Both the position numbers and the translations under genes were made by a program. From assembly GCA_945787485.1 (NCBI GenBank), contig CALZHV010000049.1, forward strand, positions 1 to 13,018: 13,018 nt of DNA. Reading direction: 5' to 3'. Positions 7,699-13,018 of this stretch are shown here, piece by piece; position 1 is the first letter of the stretch, and each line of letters starts with the position of its first letter. Under the pieces are notes generated by a model. That model had not been told where the DNA came from. It made no database searches and worked only from the letters and a program-made list of their open reading frames with translations. This DNA comes from an uncultured Lachnospiraceae bacterium. GTDB lineage: Bacteria > Bacillota > Clostridia > Lachnospirales > Lachnospiraceae.

Positions 7699-7730
7699 AA
7701 GGAAATCACAAAATATGATTTCCTTTTTTT
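7694..7730. terminator. acpP terminator, bidirectional
   Basis: AAAAAAAGGAAATCA (7694-7708) pairs perfectly with 7716-7730 over a 7-nt loop, giving T7 on either strand. On the - strand it lies 24 bp after the acpP stop; on the + strand it backs up the phosphorylase terminator. Confidence 0.9.
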
Positions 7731-7754
7731 ATAAACAACTTAAATATGTACTGA

Positions 7755-7988
7755 TTACTCTTCAATTCCAAGCTCTTTGAGGTACTTAATTACATCCTCA
7801 ACAGTTGCGATTGATGATAAATCATCTGAAGGAATCTCGCAGTTGTACTCCTCTTCAAGTGCCATTACAAGCTCGAAAAGGTCAAGTGAATCTGCACTAA
7901 GATCATCCTTGAATGATGTTGTAAGTTCAACATCTGACGGATCAACATTCAACTGCTCTGAAATGATTTCTTTCATTTTTTCTAACAT
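7755..7988 (-). CDS. acpP: Acyl carrier protein
   Basis: A small acidic protein of 77 residues that carries acyl chains as thioesters on 4'-phosphopantetheine during fatty acid synthesis. The ADSLDLFELVMALEEEY segment holds the attachment serine S34 in the DSL motif. Length, helix pattern and acidic composition match AcpP rather than D-alanyl or polyketide carriers. The start at 7988 has AGGAG in a good position upstream. The gene stands alone here, without fab genes, with its own promoter (TTGACA-17-TATATT) and strong terminator, so it appears monocistronic. Confidence 0.94.
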   Translation of the reverse strand: MLEKMKEIISEQLNVDPSDVELTTSFKDDLSADSLDLFELVMALEEEYNCEIPSDDLSSIATVEDVIKYLKELGIEE

Positions 7989-8029
7989 AAAATAAGTCTC
8001 CTTTTGTTTTCATTTATTATATATTTCAC

Positions 8030-8058
8030 AATATACAACAGCCATTTGTATATGTCAA
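8030..8058 (-). promoter_or_regulatory. acpP promoter
   Basis: On the - strand a perfect TTGACA (8058-8053), 17-bp spacer, TATATT (8035-8030). This near-consensus promoter fits a highly expressed housekeeping gene. Confidence 0.82.
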
Positions 8059-8103
8059 GAACTGCTTTTCACTTTTATTTATTTAAATTAATTTACATAT
8101 TCT

Positions 8104-9774
8104 TTAAAAATCAAATTTATCAAACTCTGTAATAGGCATTGGTTTTGCAAAAAAGAATCCCTGCGCAATATCGCAATGTGAACTTCTAAGGAATTCCACA
8201 TGCTCTCTTGTTTCAACACCCTCTGCAACTACCTGCAGCTTTAAGTCCTTTGCCATGTCTATTGTATGATTAACAACAATCTTACCCTTTTCTGATGCTA
8301 TCTCATTATCAAGAAATTCTTTATCTATCTTGATAGTATCAACAGAAACATTTCTTATAAGATTTAAAGAAGAAAATCCTGAACCAAAATCATCTACCTC
8401 AAGCTTGAAACCAATTGACTGAAGCTTTACCAATACTCTGTTAAGTTCTTCCGGCTTGTCCAGGAACAATGATTCCGTAATCTCCAGATTTAAATACTTA
8501 GGAGATAAATCATATTTCTTCAACATCTCCTGCAATACGTTTTCCAAATCATTATGCTGGATATGGTATCTCGATATATTTACAGACAGCGGAATCGGTG
8601 TACGTCCCTCATCTATCCATCTTCTTAATGTCTTGCAGGCTTCTTCCCACATATACTCATCTAACTTTAAAATAAAGCCGTTCTTTTCAAACAATGGGAT
8701 AAAATCAATAGGCGATATTATTCCCTTTGTCGGATGAATCCACCTTGCAAGCACTTCTGCACCACACAATGTATTGTTTTCGAGCAAATATTTAGGCTGA
8801 AGATACATTTGAAACTCTCCGTTTTCAAGTGCCTTCTTCATGTCCTTTTCTATTTCACTTGTTTTAAGCATTTCATTTCTATATTGTTCATCGTAGAAAG
8901 AGCAGAATTTCATTACATCATCCTTAATGGTTCTGCTTGCCATCATTGCTCTGTCGCACATAAGGTTAACCGGAACAGATCTGTCATTAACTATGTATAT
9001 ACCTGCAGATGTATTAATCGTAAATTCAAACTCTGAAGCGGAAATTCTCTTTCTAATCTTTTCAATCTGTTTTATTATATCACCCTTTTTCTCAAAGGTT
9101 ATGTAAAACGCAAACATATCAGAATGTAGTCTTGCATAATTGTTCTCTGAGCCAAATTCATCTTTCAGGCAATTGGCAACATATTTTAAAGCATCATCGC
9201 CTTTAGTGAGACCGTACAAATCATTTATACTTTTTAATCTGTCTATATCAAATACAACGACTGCAAATTCTTTATTTGGATTTGTTTGTATATCATGCTC
9301 AGCCTTTGAGTAAAATTTAAGATAATTCGGTATTTCAGTCAAGCTGTCCAATTCATTATTATTTTGATTAAGATTTGCACCTTCAATGGTATTTTCGTTT
9401 GAGCATAATTCCATTTCATCATTTAACAAAGAAATCATGACTGCCTGTCTTCCATCAAACCATGTTATATTGGAATACATTTTTTTATTCTCTTTTTCAA
9501 ATAATTCACTATTCTTTTTCAACACAATGGAATTGGTACCAATCATCGACATAGGACAATCAATACATGGTGTCTCCGAAGTATAAAAAAGCTCATAACA
9601 AAAACATCCAATTTTATTTCCTACTATATCAAAAGCCTTCTTATTCTGATACAGTATCTCAAAACTGGATTTATCAACTACAAAAACCGGCCAGCTTCCA
9701 ACATTCAATATGGAATCAACCATCTTTTTTGTATTTTCTATATTCACTTCGCCTTCGGTGCCTATAATATTCAT
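8104..9774 (-). CDS. Soluble PAS-GGDEF-EAL protein, probable c-di-GMP phosphodiesterase
   Basis: A 556-residue protein without membrane helices. An N-terminal PAS-like domain (about 20-115) contains a cysteine group, CFCYELF...PCIDCP (C57, C59, C70, C73). Then come GGDEF (about 145-300) and EAL (about 305-556). The GGDEF signature is HSDMF (217-221), so cyclase activity is not expected, although the FDIDRLKSINDLYG metal/substrate region remains. The EAL domain is complete: E340 (EVL variant), N399, E431, D461-D462 (DDFGSGFSSL), K482, E518 (AEGVET) and Q538 (QGF), so c-di-GMP hydrolysis is likely. The start is set at 9774 because GGAG lies 8 nt before it; an ATG at 9780 in frame is only 2 nt from that site. 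Its own promoter lies at 9802-9831. No clear terminator follows before the acpP promoter. The cysteines might bind metal or sense redox state; this is inference. Confidence 0.9.
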   Translation of the reverse strand: MNIIGTEGEVNIENTKKMVDSILNVGSWPVFVVDKSSFEILYQNKKAFDIVGNKIGCFCYELFYTSETPCIDCPMSMIGTNSIVLKKNSELFEKENKKMYSNITWFDGRQAVMISLLNDEMELCSNENTIEGANLNQNNNELDSLTEIPNYLKFYSKAEHDIQTNPNKEFAVVVFDIDRLKSINDLYGLTKGDDALKYVANCLKDEFGSENNYARLHSDMFAFYITFEKKGDIIKQIEKIRKRISASEFEFTINTSAGIYIVNDRSVPVNLMCDRAMMASRTIKDDVMKFCSFYDEQYRNEMLKTSEIEKDMKKALENGEFQMYLQPKYLLENNTLCGAEVLARWIHPTKGIISPIDFIPLFEKNGFILKLDEYMWEEACKTLRRWIDEGRTPIPLSVNISRYHIQHNDLENVLQEMLKKYDLSPKYLNLEITESLFLDKPEELNRVLVKLQSIGFKLEVDDFGSGFSSLNLIRNVSVDTIKIDKEFLDNEIASEKGKIVVNHTIDMAKDLKLQVVAEGVETREHVEFLRSSHCDIAQGFFFAKPMPITEFDKFDF

Positions 9775-9801
9775 GTCCATCTCTCCTATTTACATAAAAT
9801 A

Positions 9802-9831
9802 ATATTATCATATGGCCGCAGATAGTGTCAA
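9802..9831 (-). promoter_or_regulatory. Promoter of the soluble PAS-GGDEF-EAL gene
   Basis: On the - strand a perfect TTGACA (9831-9826) is followed by overlapping -10 options: GATAAT (16-bp spacer) or TG-A-TAATAT (18-bp spacer, extended). CGACA-type repeats lie just upstream at 9853-9902. Confidence 0.75.
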
Positions 9832-9852
9832 TATCTTCCATACATACAAAGT

Positions 9853-9902
9853 TCGACATATATTACGACACAAACAACAAATATAACGACATAAACAGCA
9901 AA
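9853..9902. repeat. Short direct repeats upstream of the EAL gene promoter
   Basis: ACGACACAAACAACAAA (9865-9881) and ACGACATAAACAGCAAA (9886-9902) match at 15 of 17 positions with a 21-bp period (two helical turns); a third CGACA is at 9854. Their place just upstream of the -35 box fits an activator or repressor array, but no known box is recognised. Confidence 0.5.
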
Positions 9903-9941
9903 AGACAACATCTGTGCTTTGCACGAGACATTGTCTTTTTG
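9899..9941 (-). terminator. Terminator of the M23 (SpoIIQ-like) gene
   Basis: AAAAGACAA (9900-9908) pairs with TTGTCTTTT (9931-9939), with an inner GTGC/GCAC hairpin. On the - strand it follows the M23 stop by 14 bp and ends in TTTTG; the + strand version ends TTTTTG. Confidence 0.75.
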
Positions 9942-9954
9942 TTTACATAAAATA

Positions 9955-10767
9955 TTATTTTGCATCCTTTAGCAAAGTAACCGGGTCTACCGGAGCATCA
10001 TCCTTTGTTATCTTGAAATAAAGATGATTTCCTTCCTGTTTATAATATGAACTTACCGGAGCCACTTCTCCAATAACCTGACCGACCGCCACATCATCTC
10101 CGACCTTTACACAAACATTCATTGCCTGTCCGTAATATGTCTTATATCCGTTTCCAAGCTCCACAGTAATGAGTGTTCCAAATTCCTTTGTATCTTCTAT
10201 TGCCGAAACAATGCCTGCATATGCCGATATAAAGTCTGTTCCCTCTTCTGCCGCTATTAACATACCCGGATTACAACGATATTGCTCAAGAGTCTTGAAA
10301 TACACTGTAGTATCCATACTATATGGTAAAATAACCTCACCATCCAATGGTGTAGCCATTATCTTTTCTCCGTTATATTCAAGTTTTGCAATACGTGTTT
10401 CCATGTCGTTTTCAACATTTGCGACAACCTCTTCACATACATATTCTTCCTCAGCGATGTTTTCCTTCTCGGTTGTAGTTTCTTCTTTTTTTACTTGCTT
10501 ATCTTCTGTTTCCTTTTTCTTATTGTTTACCGTTGAATTTGCATTCACTGTTTCCTCTTTAAGTATTTCAGTCGTGTTATAGGTTCTGTTTTCTTCCTCA
10601 CTGTCAACGACATATGCCTCATTTAAGTCTATTGCCGGTTTGTTGTCTTTATCCTGTAATGAAGACTTATAGTTATATGCAACCATAAGTGAACCAAAAG
10701 CTGCCAAACCTGTTCCAAGAGCAACATAAAAACCCTTTGACTTAATTATTCCATTCATTCTACTCAT
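9955..10767 (-). CDS. Membrane-anchored M23/LytM-fold protein, SpoIIQ-like, degenerate active site
   Basis: A 270-residue protein with one N-terminal membrane helix (about 12-32), a long E/K/T-rich linker (about 35-125) and a C-terminal LytM-type domain (about 135-265). The Zn2+ site of active M23 peptidases is broken: the HxxxD pair aligns with N166 and L170 (CNPGMLI), and the HxH pair reads H248-L-Y250. Hydrolysis is therefore not expected. SpoIIQ has this architecture and a partly degenerate site in Bacillus, where it forms the forespore half of the SpoIIQ-SpoIIIAH channel. The gene directly upstream is SpoIID-like, matching the spoIID-spoIIQ order of many Clostridia, although the spoIIID that often follows is absent and an EAL gene takes its place. 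The start has GGAGG 8 nt upstream. A non-sporulation cell-wall or scaffold role is the main alternative. Confidence 0.75.
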   Translation of the reverse strand: MSRMNGIIKSKGFYVALGTGLAAFGSLMVAYNYKSSLQDKDNKPAIDLNEAYVVDSEEENRTYNTTEILKEETVNANSTVNNKKKETEDKQVKKEETTTEKENIAEEEYVCEEVVANVENDMETRIAKLEYNGEKIMATPLDGEVILPYSMDTTVYFKTLEQYRCNPGMLIAAEEGTDFISAYAGIVSAIEDTKEFGTLITVELGNGYKTYYGQAMNVCVKVGDDVAVGQVIGEVAPVSSYYKQEGNHLYFKITKDDAPVDPVTLLKDAK

Positions 10768-10811
10768 GAATATTGCCTCCTACATAAAGTATCTTTGTTT
10801 GTAATAGTAGT

Positions 10812-10839
10812 ATTATCACTTTACAAAGGTAATATTCAA
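10812..10839 (-). promoter_or_regulatory. Candidate promoter of the M23 gene
   Basis: On the - strand TTGAAT (10839-10834), 16-bp spacer, GATAAT (10817-10812), with a TTAC/GTAA palindrome in the spacer. This is a sigma-A-like pattern. No convincing sigma-F site was found, which would be expected for a true forespore spoIIQ. Confidence 0.5.
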
Positions 10840-10984
10840 ATTATGGAAAAACTATTAATTTTTTCTTTCCCTATGTATATATAACGCTTTATTTGTAAGT
10901 TTATTTTACCGCTATCTCACCATTATTATATGCTATTTATTTGCTGCCATTTCGGTATTTATTACTTGCTGTTTTTTTGCTGCA
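10840..10984. other. AT-rich degenerate spacer after the SpoIID-like ORF
   Basis: This stretch has no ORF. On the - strand it contains three CAGCAA-started A-rich repeats just after the truncated stop. Reading on in the spoIID frame meets several stops but passes YNNGEIAVK, faintly like the YNGxxI segment of SpoIID. It may be the decayed 3' half of spoIID. Confidence 0.35.
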
Positions 10985-11422
10985 TTAATTCATGGTTTTT
11001 GTGCGTGTTTCAATAACTGCCCTTTGACAAATATTTCGTATTCTAATATATTCATCTCTTCCATACTTTTTTTCGCCCTCTCTGTCAGACATATACTTAT
11101 AATTTAGCTTTGAACCCTCTAAAACCGTTTCTTCACCCATTTCATAATAAATGCCTGTTCTTATTGCAACAGCCTGTGCACATACGACATCCAAAGAAGC
11201 TGTAGCCTCAATTTCATACGGTAATACTCCCGCTATATACTTTTCAACATCTATAAGCTCATTTTTTCCGTCTATACTTATCAATATATCTTTGCCTGTT
11301 TCTAATGCATCAAACTCGCTCTCAACACTCTGTTTCTTCCCATTTATAGCCATTGTAAGCACGTATGCAATTGTAAGTGTCAGTGCAATCGCCACAATGC
11401 TTTTTATTATCTTTTCTGACAT
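10985..11422 (-). pseudogene. SpoIID-like protein, C-terminally truncated
   Basis: A 145-residue ORF with an N-terminal membrane helix (5-27) followed by the start of the SpoIID/LytB domain: ISIDGKNELIDVEKYIAGVLPYEIEA, then CAQAVAIRTGIYYEM, matching the family pattern (V..YV.GV...E.....E..KAQAVAARTYA). E70 is at the position of the catalytic Glu of this peptidoglycan lytic transglycosylase. Full SpoIID is about 300-340 residues; this frame stops after ICQRAVIETRTKTMN, where the family normally continues with the T.G..L.Y.G..I.A segment and conserved C-terminal half. The zinc-site cysteines are missing. The normal role would be septal peptidoglycan removal during engulfment with SpoIIM/SpoIIP. 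A large repeat element begins only about 40 bp upstream, and the ribosome site (GGTGG) is weak. I favour a decaying gene; a shortened functional variant cannot be excluded. Confidence 0.65.
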
Positions 11423-11462
11423 TTTCCACCCGATACATAAAGGTTCTTATATTTATATATGA

Positions 11463-11634
11463 ATATGTGGTGGCTTATATGATTTTGAGTTCGTGAGTGT
11501 AGGGATTTTGATTTGAGATAGGGGGTTTTATGAACAAGCGGTGACGTATATGGTTTTGGGTTTGTGTGTATATGGATTTTGATTGGAGATAGGGGGGTAT
11601 ATGAACAAGCGGTGACGTATATGATTTTTGGTAC
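11463..11634 (-). repeat. Left tandem array (about 71-bp units) of the dyad element
   Basis: Three successive copies with a 71-bp period, marked by cgtatatg/cttatatg at 11616, 11545 and 11474; the outer copy is more diverged and incomplete. ATGAACAAGCGGTGACG is identical at 11530-11546 and 11601-11617. The units are in reverse orientation to those at 11803-12050: TATATGATTTTTGGT (11618-11632) is the exact reverse complement of the right-array core. The + strand is G/T rich. No gene is supported here. Confidence 0.85.
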
Positions 11635-11802
11635 TGCGCGAACGGATTCGAATTACTAACAGATTCCCGGGTAGTTTATATGATACGTCCGGGTCGGGAC
11701 AAACTCGCATCCATGCTCGATTGTCCCTGATTTGCACATCCTTGTGCAAATCCCCCTGCTGTATCTATGGGAATCTGAGTAATTGTGAATCCTTACGCTA
11801 AG
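11635..11802. repeat. Dyad centre with two perfect hairpins
   Basis: The inverted symmetry continues inward: GGATTC and AGATTCCC (11644-11649, 11661-11668) face GGGAATCT and GAATCC (11769-11776, 11787-11792), and GATAC (11682-11686) faces GTATC (11761-11765). The tip carries two separate hairpins: GGGACAA/TTGTCCC (11696-11702, 11721-11727) with inner GCAT/ATGC, and GATTTGCACA/TGTGCAAATC (11729-11738, 11743-11752), 10 bp with loop TCCT. Both loops contain CATCC. It would fold as a stem with a two-armed, T-shaped head. Confidence 0.8.
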
Positions 11803-12050
11803 GTACCAAAAATCATATAGCCACCGCTTTGTTCATTATAAAATCTATGTTTATAATTCAAAATCCTATACAGCTGATGTACCTATAATCAAATAAGCCA
11901 CCTCTTTGTTTATTATAAAATCTCTGTATGCAATTCAAAATCCTATACAGCTACGGTACCAAAAATCATATAGTCACCACTTGTTCATATTGAAATCCAA
12001 GTTTGCAATTTAAATTTACGCTGCTTATATACCAAAAATCATATAGTAAC
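11803..12050 (+). repeat. Right tandem array (73-77-bp units) of the dyad element
   Basis: Three full units start at GTACC 11803, 11879 and 11956 (76, 77 and 73 bp), plus a partial fourth at 12029. The core ACCAAAAATCATATA is identical at 11805-11819, 11958-11972 and 12031-12045 and, inverted, in the left array. The segment at 11855-11875 is identical over 21 bp to 11932-11952. Units abut without unique spacers. Confidence 0.85.
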
Positions 12051-12066
12051 AGCATATGTTTTTATA

Positions 12067-12103
12067 TAAAAATTGGAAGCACTAACTGAGATTAATGCTT
12101 CCA
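12067..12103 (-). terminator. Terminator of the Rpn gene
   Basis: TGGAAGCA (12074-12081) and TGCTTCCA (12096-12103) form an 8-bp stem, 14-nt loop. On the - strand it is followed by AATTTTTAT. A second hairpin (CACCGGA/TCCGGTG, 12158-12181) straddles the Rpn stop codon but lacks a U run. Confidence 0.75.
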
Positions 12104-12167
12104 TCTTTATTCATTTAATAAACCCTTTATTTTTAATACATTGTTTAATTGTCCATGCACCGGATAA

Positions 12168-12497
12168 TCAGTGTTCCGGTGTAGGCATTATATCTTTAAG
12201 AATTTCCTCTACATCATATTCAGGTGCATGTTTCAAAACTGACTCATATACCGGACTGATTTCAGTTTTGTCCATTTCAAGTTCATCGGCTATCTGGTTA
12301 ATCGTTTTCCTTTTTCTTACTTTAGTGATTATCATGTTAATTAAATAAGTATATCCTTCGGAAAAACCATCGGAAAAACCTTCAGCTTTACCATCAGCAA
12401 AGCCATCGTCATACCATTCACGTTTAGCATTTCTCATCTGTTTTTCAAATGTAAGATCAAACATCATAACTTTCTGAACCTCCTCTCCACGATTCAT
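12168..12497 (-). other. Possible intragenic small ORF (RpnS-like) in frame within the Rpn gene
   Basis: Two in-frame ATGs near the start of the C-terminal region have ribosome sites inside the coding sequence. ATG 12497 (MNRGEE, 109 aa) has AAGGA 7 nt upstream. ATG 12467 (MMFDLT, 99 aa) has a full GAGAGGAGG whose AGGAGG ends 11 nt upstream. E. coli rpn genes are reported to make a short C-terminal product from an internal start that restrains the nuclease. Here the sites are seen, while translation is inference; Glu-Glu codons could create AGGAGG by chance. Confidence 0.35.
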
Positions 12498-13018
12498 AAA
12501 GAATTCCTTCAATATATCTTCATCTATACACCGGTTGATTGCTTCGCTTAATGCACGGTCATATCCTTCTGTTGTTTTTCCGTACATTTCCAGATTATTC
12601 TTTACGTATCCGATGAAAATCATATATTCTCTTAATGTGTTGCATCTGTTTAACAATTCACCGTTATTCCCCGGATTGATGTTGTACAGTTTACAGATAA
12701 GCTCAAGCTCCGGCGCCTCGGTATTATTTATAAATGCATCCGATAGTTTGACAACTTCTGTTTCGGGACGCTTTTCTTCACCGTTATAGAATACTGCAAA
12801 TTTCGGTGTAGGAACCTTTACCAGCTTTCTTGAATAAATATATCGTTCATCAATAATATCCTTAATAATAGTTGTAAAATATAGCAACTGTCTAAGTGGC
12901 ATATTAGGATTGTACGTTGACTGATGCTCAAATATATTAAGCGTTGAGTCCGTGGACACAATAAAAGATGCATCATTTCTTATTGAAAGGTACATACCAT
13001 TCTCCAATGTGCAAATTT
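12168..13018 (-). CDS. Rpn family PD-(D/E)XK nuclease / putative transposase (5' end outside window)
   Basis: The frame is open through the right edge (I-C-T precede the TTG at 13007), so the true start is outside and only about 283 codons are seen. The segment LENGMYLSIRNDASFIV...LNIFEHQSTYNPNMPLRQLLY is the family's core: the ND acidic segment, then E-x-Q-S and MPLR of the PD-(D/E)XK fold. E27 and Q29, counted from the TTG, supply the (D/E)xK-type position. KVPTPKFAVFYNGEE is also typical. The C-terminal part holds a period-4 glycine repeat, DGFADGKAEGFSDGFSEGY (about 201-219), and a helical tail resembling a helix-turn-helix (TINQIADELEMDKTEI). Rpn proteins are DNA endonucleases linked to RecA-independent recombination and, in E. 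coli, to phage defence. Transposition has not been a demonstrated main role. The adjacent repeat element and two internal start sites are treated separately. Confidence 0.88.
   Translation of the reverse strand, partial: ICTLENGMYLSIRNDASFIVSTDSTLNIFEHQSTYNPNMPLRQLLYFTTIIKDIIDERYIYSRKLVKVPTPKFAVFYNGEEKRPETEVVKLSDAFINNTEAPELELICKLYNINPGNNGELLNRCNTLREYMIFIGYVKNNLEMYGKTTEGYDRALSEAINRCIDEDILKEFFMNRGEEVQKVMMFDLTFEKQMRNAKREWYDDGFADGKAEGFSDGFSEGYTYLINMIITKVRKRKTINQIADELEMDKTEISPVYESVLKHAPEYDVEEILKDIMPTPEH

Noticed and set aside
9781..9900. c-di-GMP (GEMM) riboswitch before the EAL gene
   Set aside because: The characteristic GEMM core and tetraloop-receptor segments are absent; only short direct repeats are seen.
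10768..10984. Sigma-F or sigma-G promoter for the SpoIIQ-like gene
   Set aside because: No adequate match to the expected -35 and -10 pair at correct spacing; a sigma-A-like site fits better.
11528..11749. 73-residue - strand ORF within the repeat element
   Set aside because: It runs across left-array units and the dyad centre, has no ribosome site or known domain, and its sequence simply reflects repeat DNA.
11803..12050. CRISPR-like array
   Set aside because: Units of 73-77 bp abut directly with no unique spacers, are imperfect, and no cas genes are present.
1..13018. tRNA or rRNA genes
   Set aside because: No cloverleaf with T-loop GTTCRANNC and matching acceptor stem, and no rRNA-like segment, was recognised on either strand.

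Overview
The window looks like chromosome from a low-GC Gram-positive of the class Clostridia, most likely a Lachnospiraceae-type gut anaerobe. Support comes from AT-rich intergenic DNA with canonical sigma-A promoters and AGGAGG-type ribosome sites, a GH94 cellobiose phosphorylase very like the Clostridium thermocellum enzyme, a spoIID-spoIIQ type gene pair, two multidomain GGDEF/EAL proteins, and an Rpn (PD-(D/E)XK) protein of the kind common in that family. This assignment is by resemblance only.

Layout, left to right. (1) 1-560: 3' part of murG on the + strand, ending in a convergent bidirectional terminator. (2) 673-3815, - strand: a transcription unit that starts at a sigma-A promoter, runs through what reads as a yybP-ykoY Mn2+ riboswitch with its terminator, then mntP (Mn2+ exporter), then 36 bp later a membrane PAS-GGDEF-EAL protein. 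(3) 3848-7577, + strand: a cellobiose-use unit with an aldose 1-epimerase and cellobiose phosphorylase. Each gene has its own promoter; between them lies a compact nest of inverted repeats and competing hairpins; a strong terminator closes the unit. (4) 7656-8058, - strand: acpP with its promoter and terminator, plus a 19-bp perfect palindrome of unknown role. (5) 8104-9831, - strand: a soluble PAS-GGDEF-EAL protein. (6) 9899-11422, - strand: a membrane-anchored M23/LytM protein with a degenerate active site (SpoIIQ-like) and, upstream, a SpoIID-like ORF only 145 residues long that lacks the family's C-terminal half. (7) 11463-12050: a gene-free element of about 590 bp made of two oppositely oriented tandem arrays (about 71-bp and about 76-bp units) around a dyad centre with two perfect hairpins. 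(8) 12067-13018, - strand: an Rpn-family nuclease running off the window, with its terminator.

How the parts work together. The carbohydrate unit takes up the intracellular end of cellulose use: phosphorolysis of cellobiose to glucose 1-phosphate and glucose, with the epimerase equilibrating sugar anomers. The two EAL proteins keep every EAL catalytic residue but have broken GGDEF signatures, so both are probably c-di-GMP phosphodiesterases with regulatory GGDEF domains; one may be co-expressed with manganese export under Mn2+ control. The sporulation pair looks eroded. The most unusual parts are the large dyad repeat element, the intragenic start sites inside the Rpn gene, and the structured epimerase-phosphorylase spacer.
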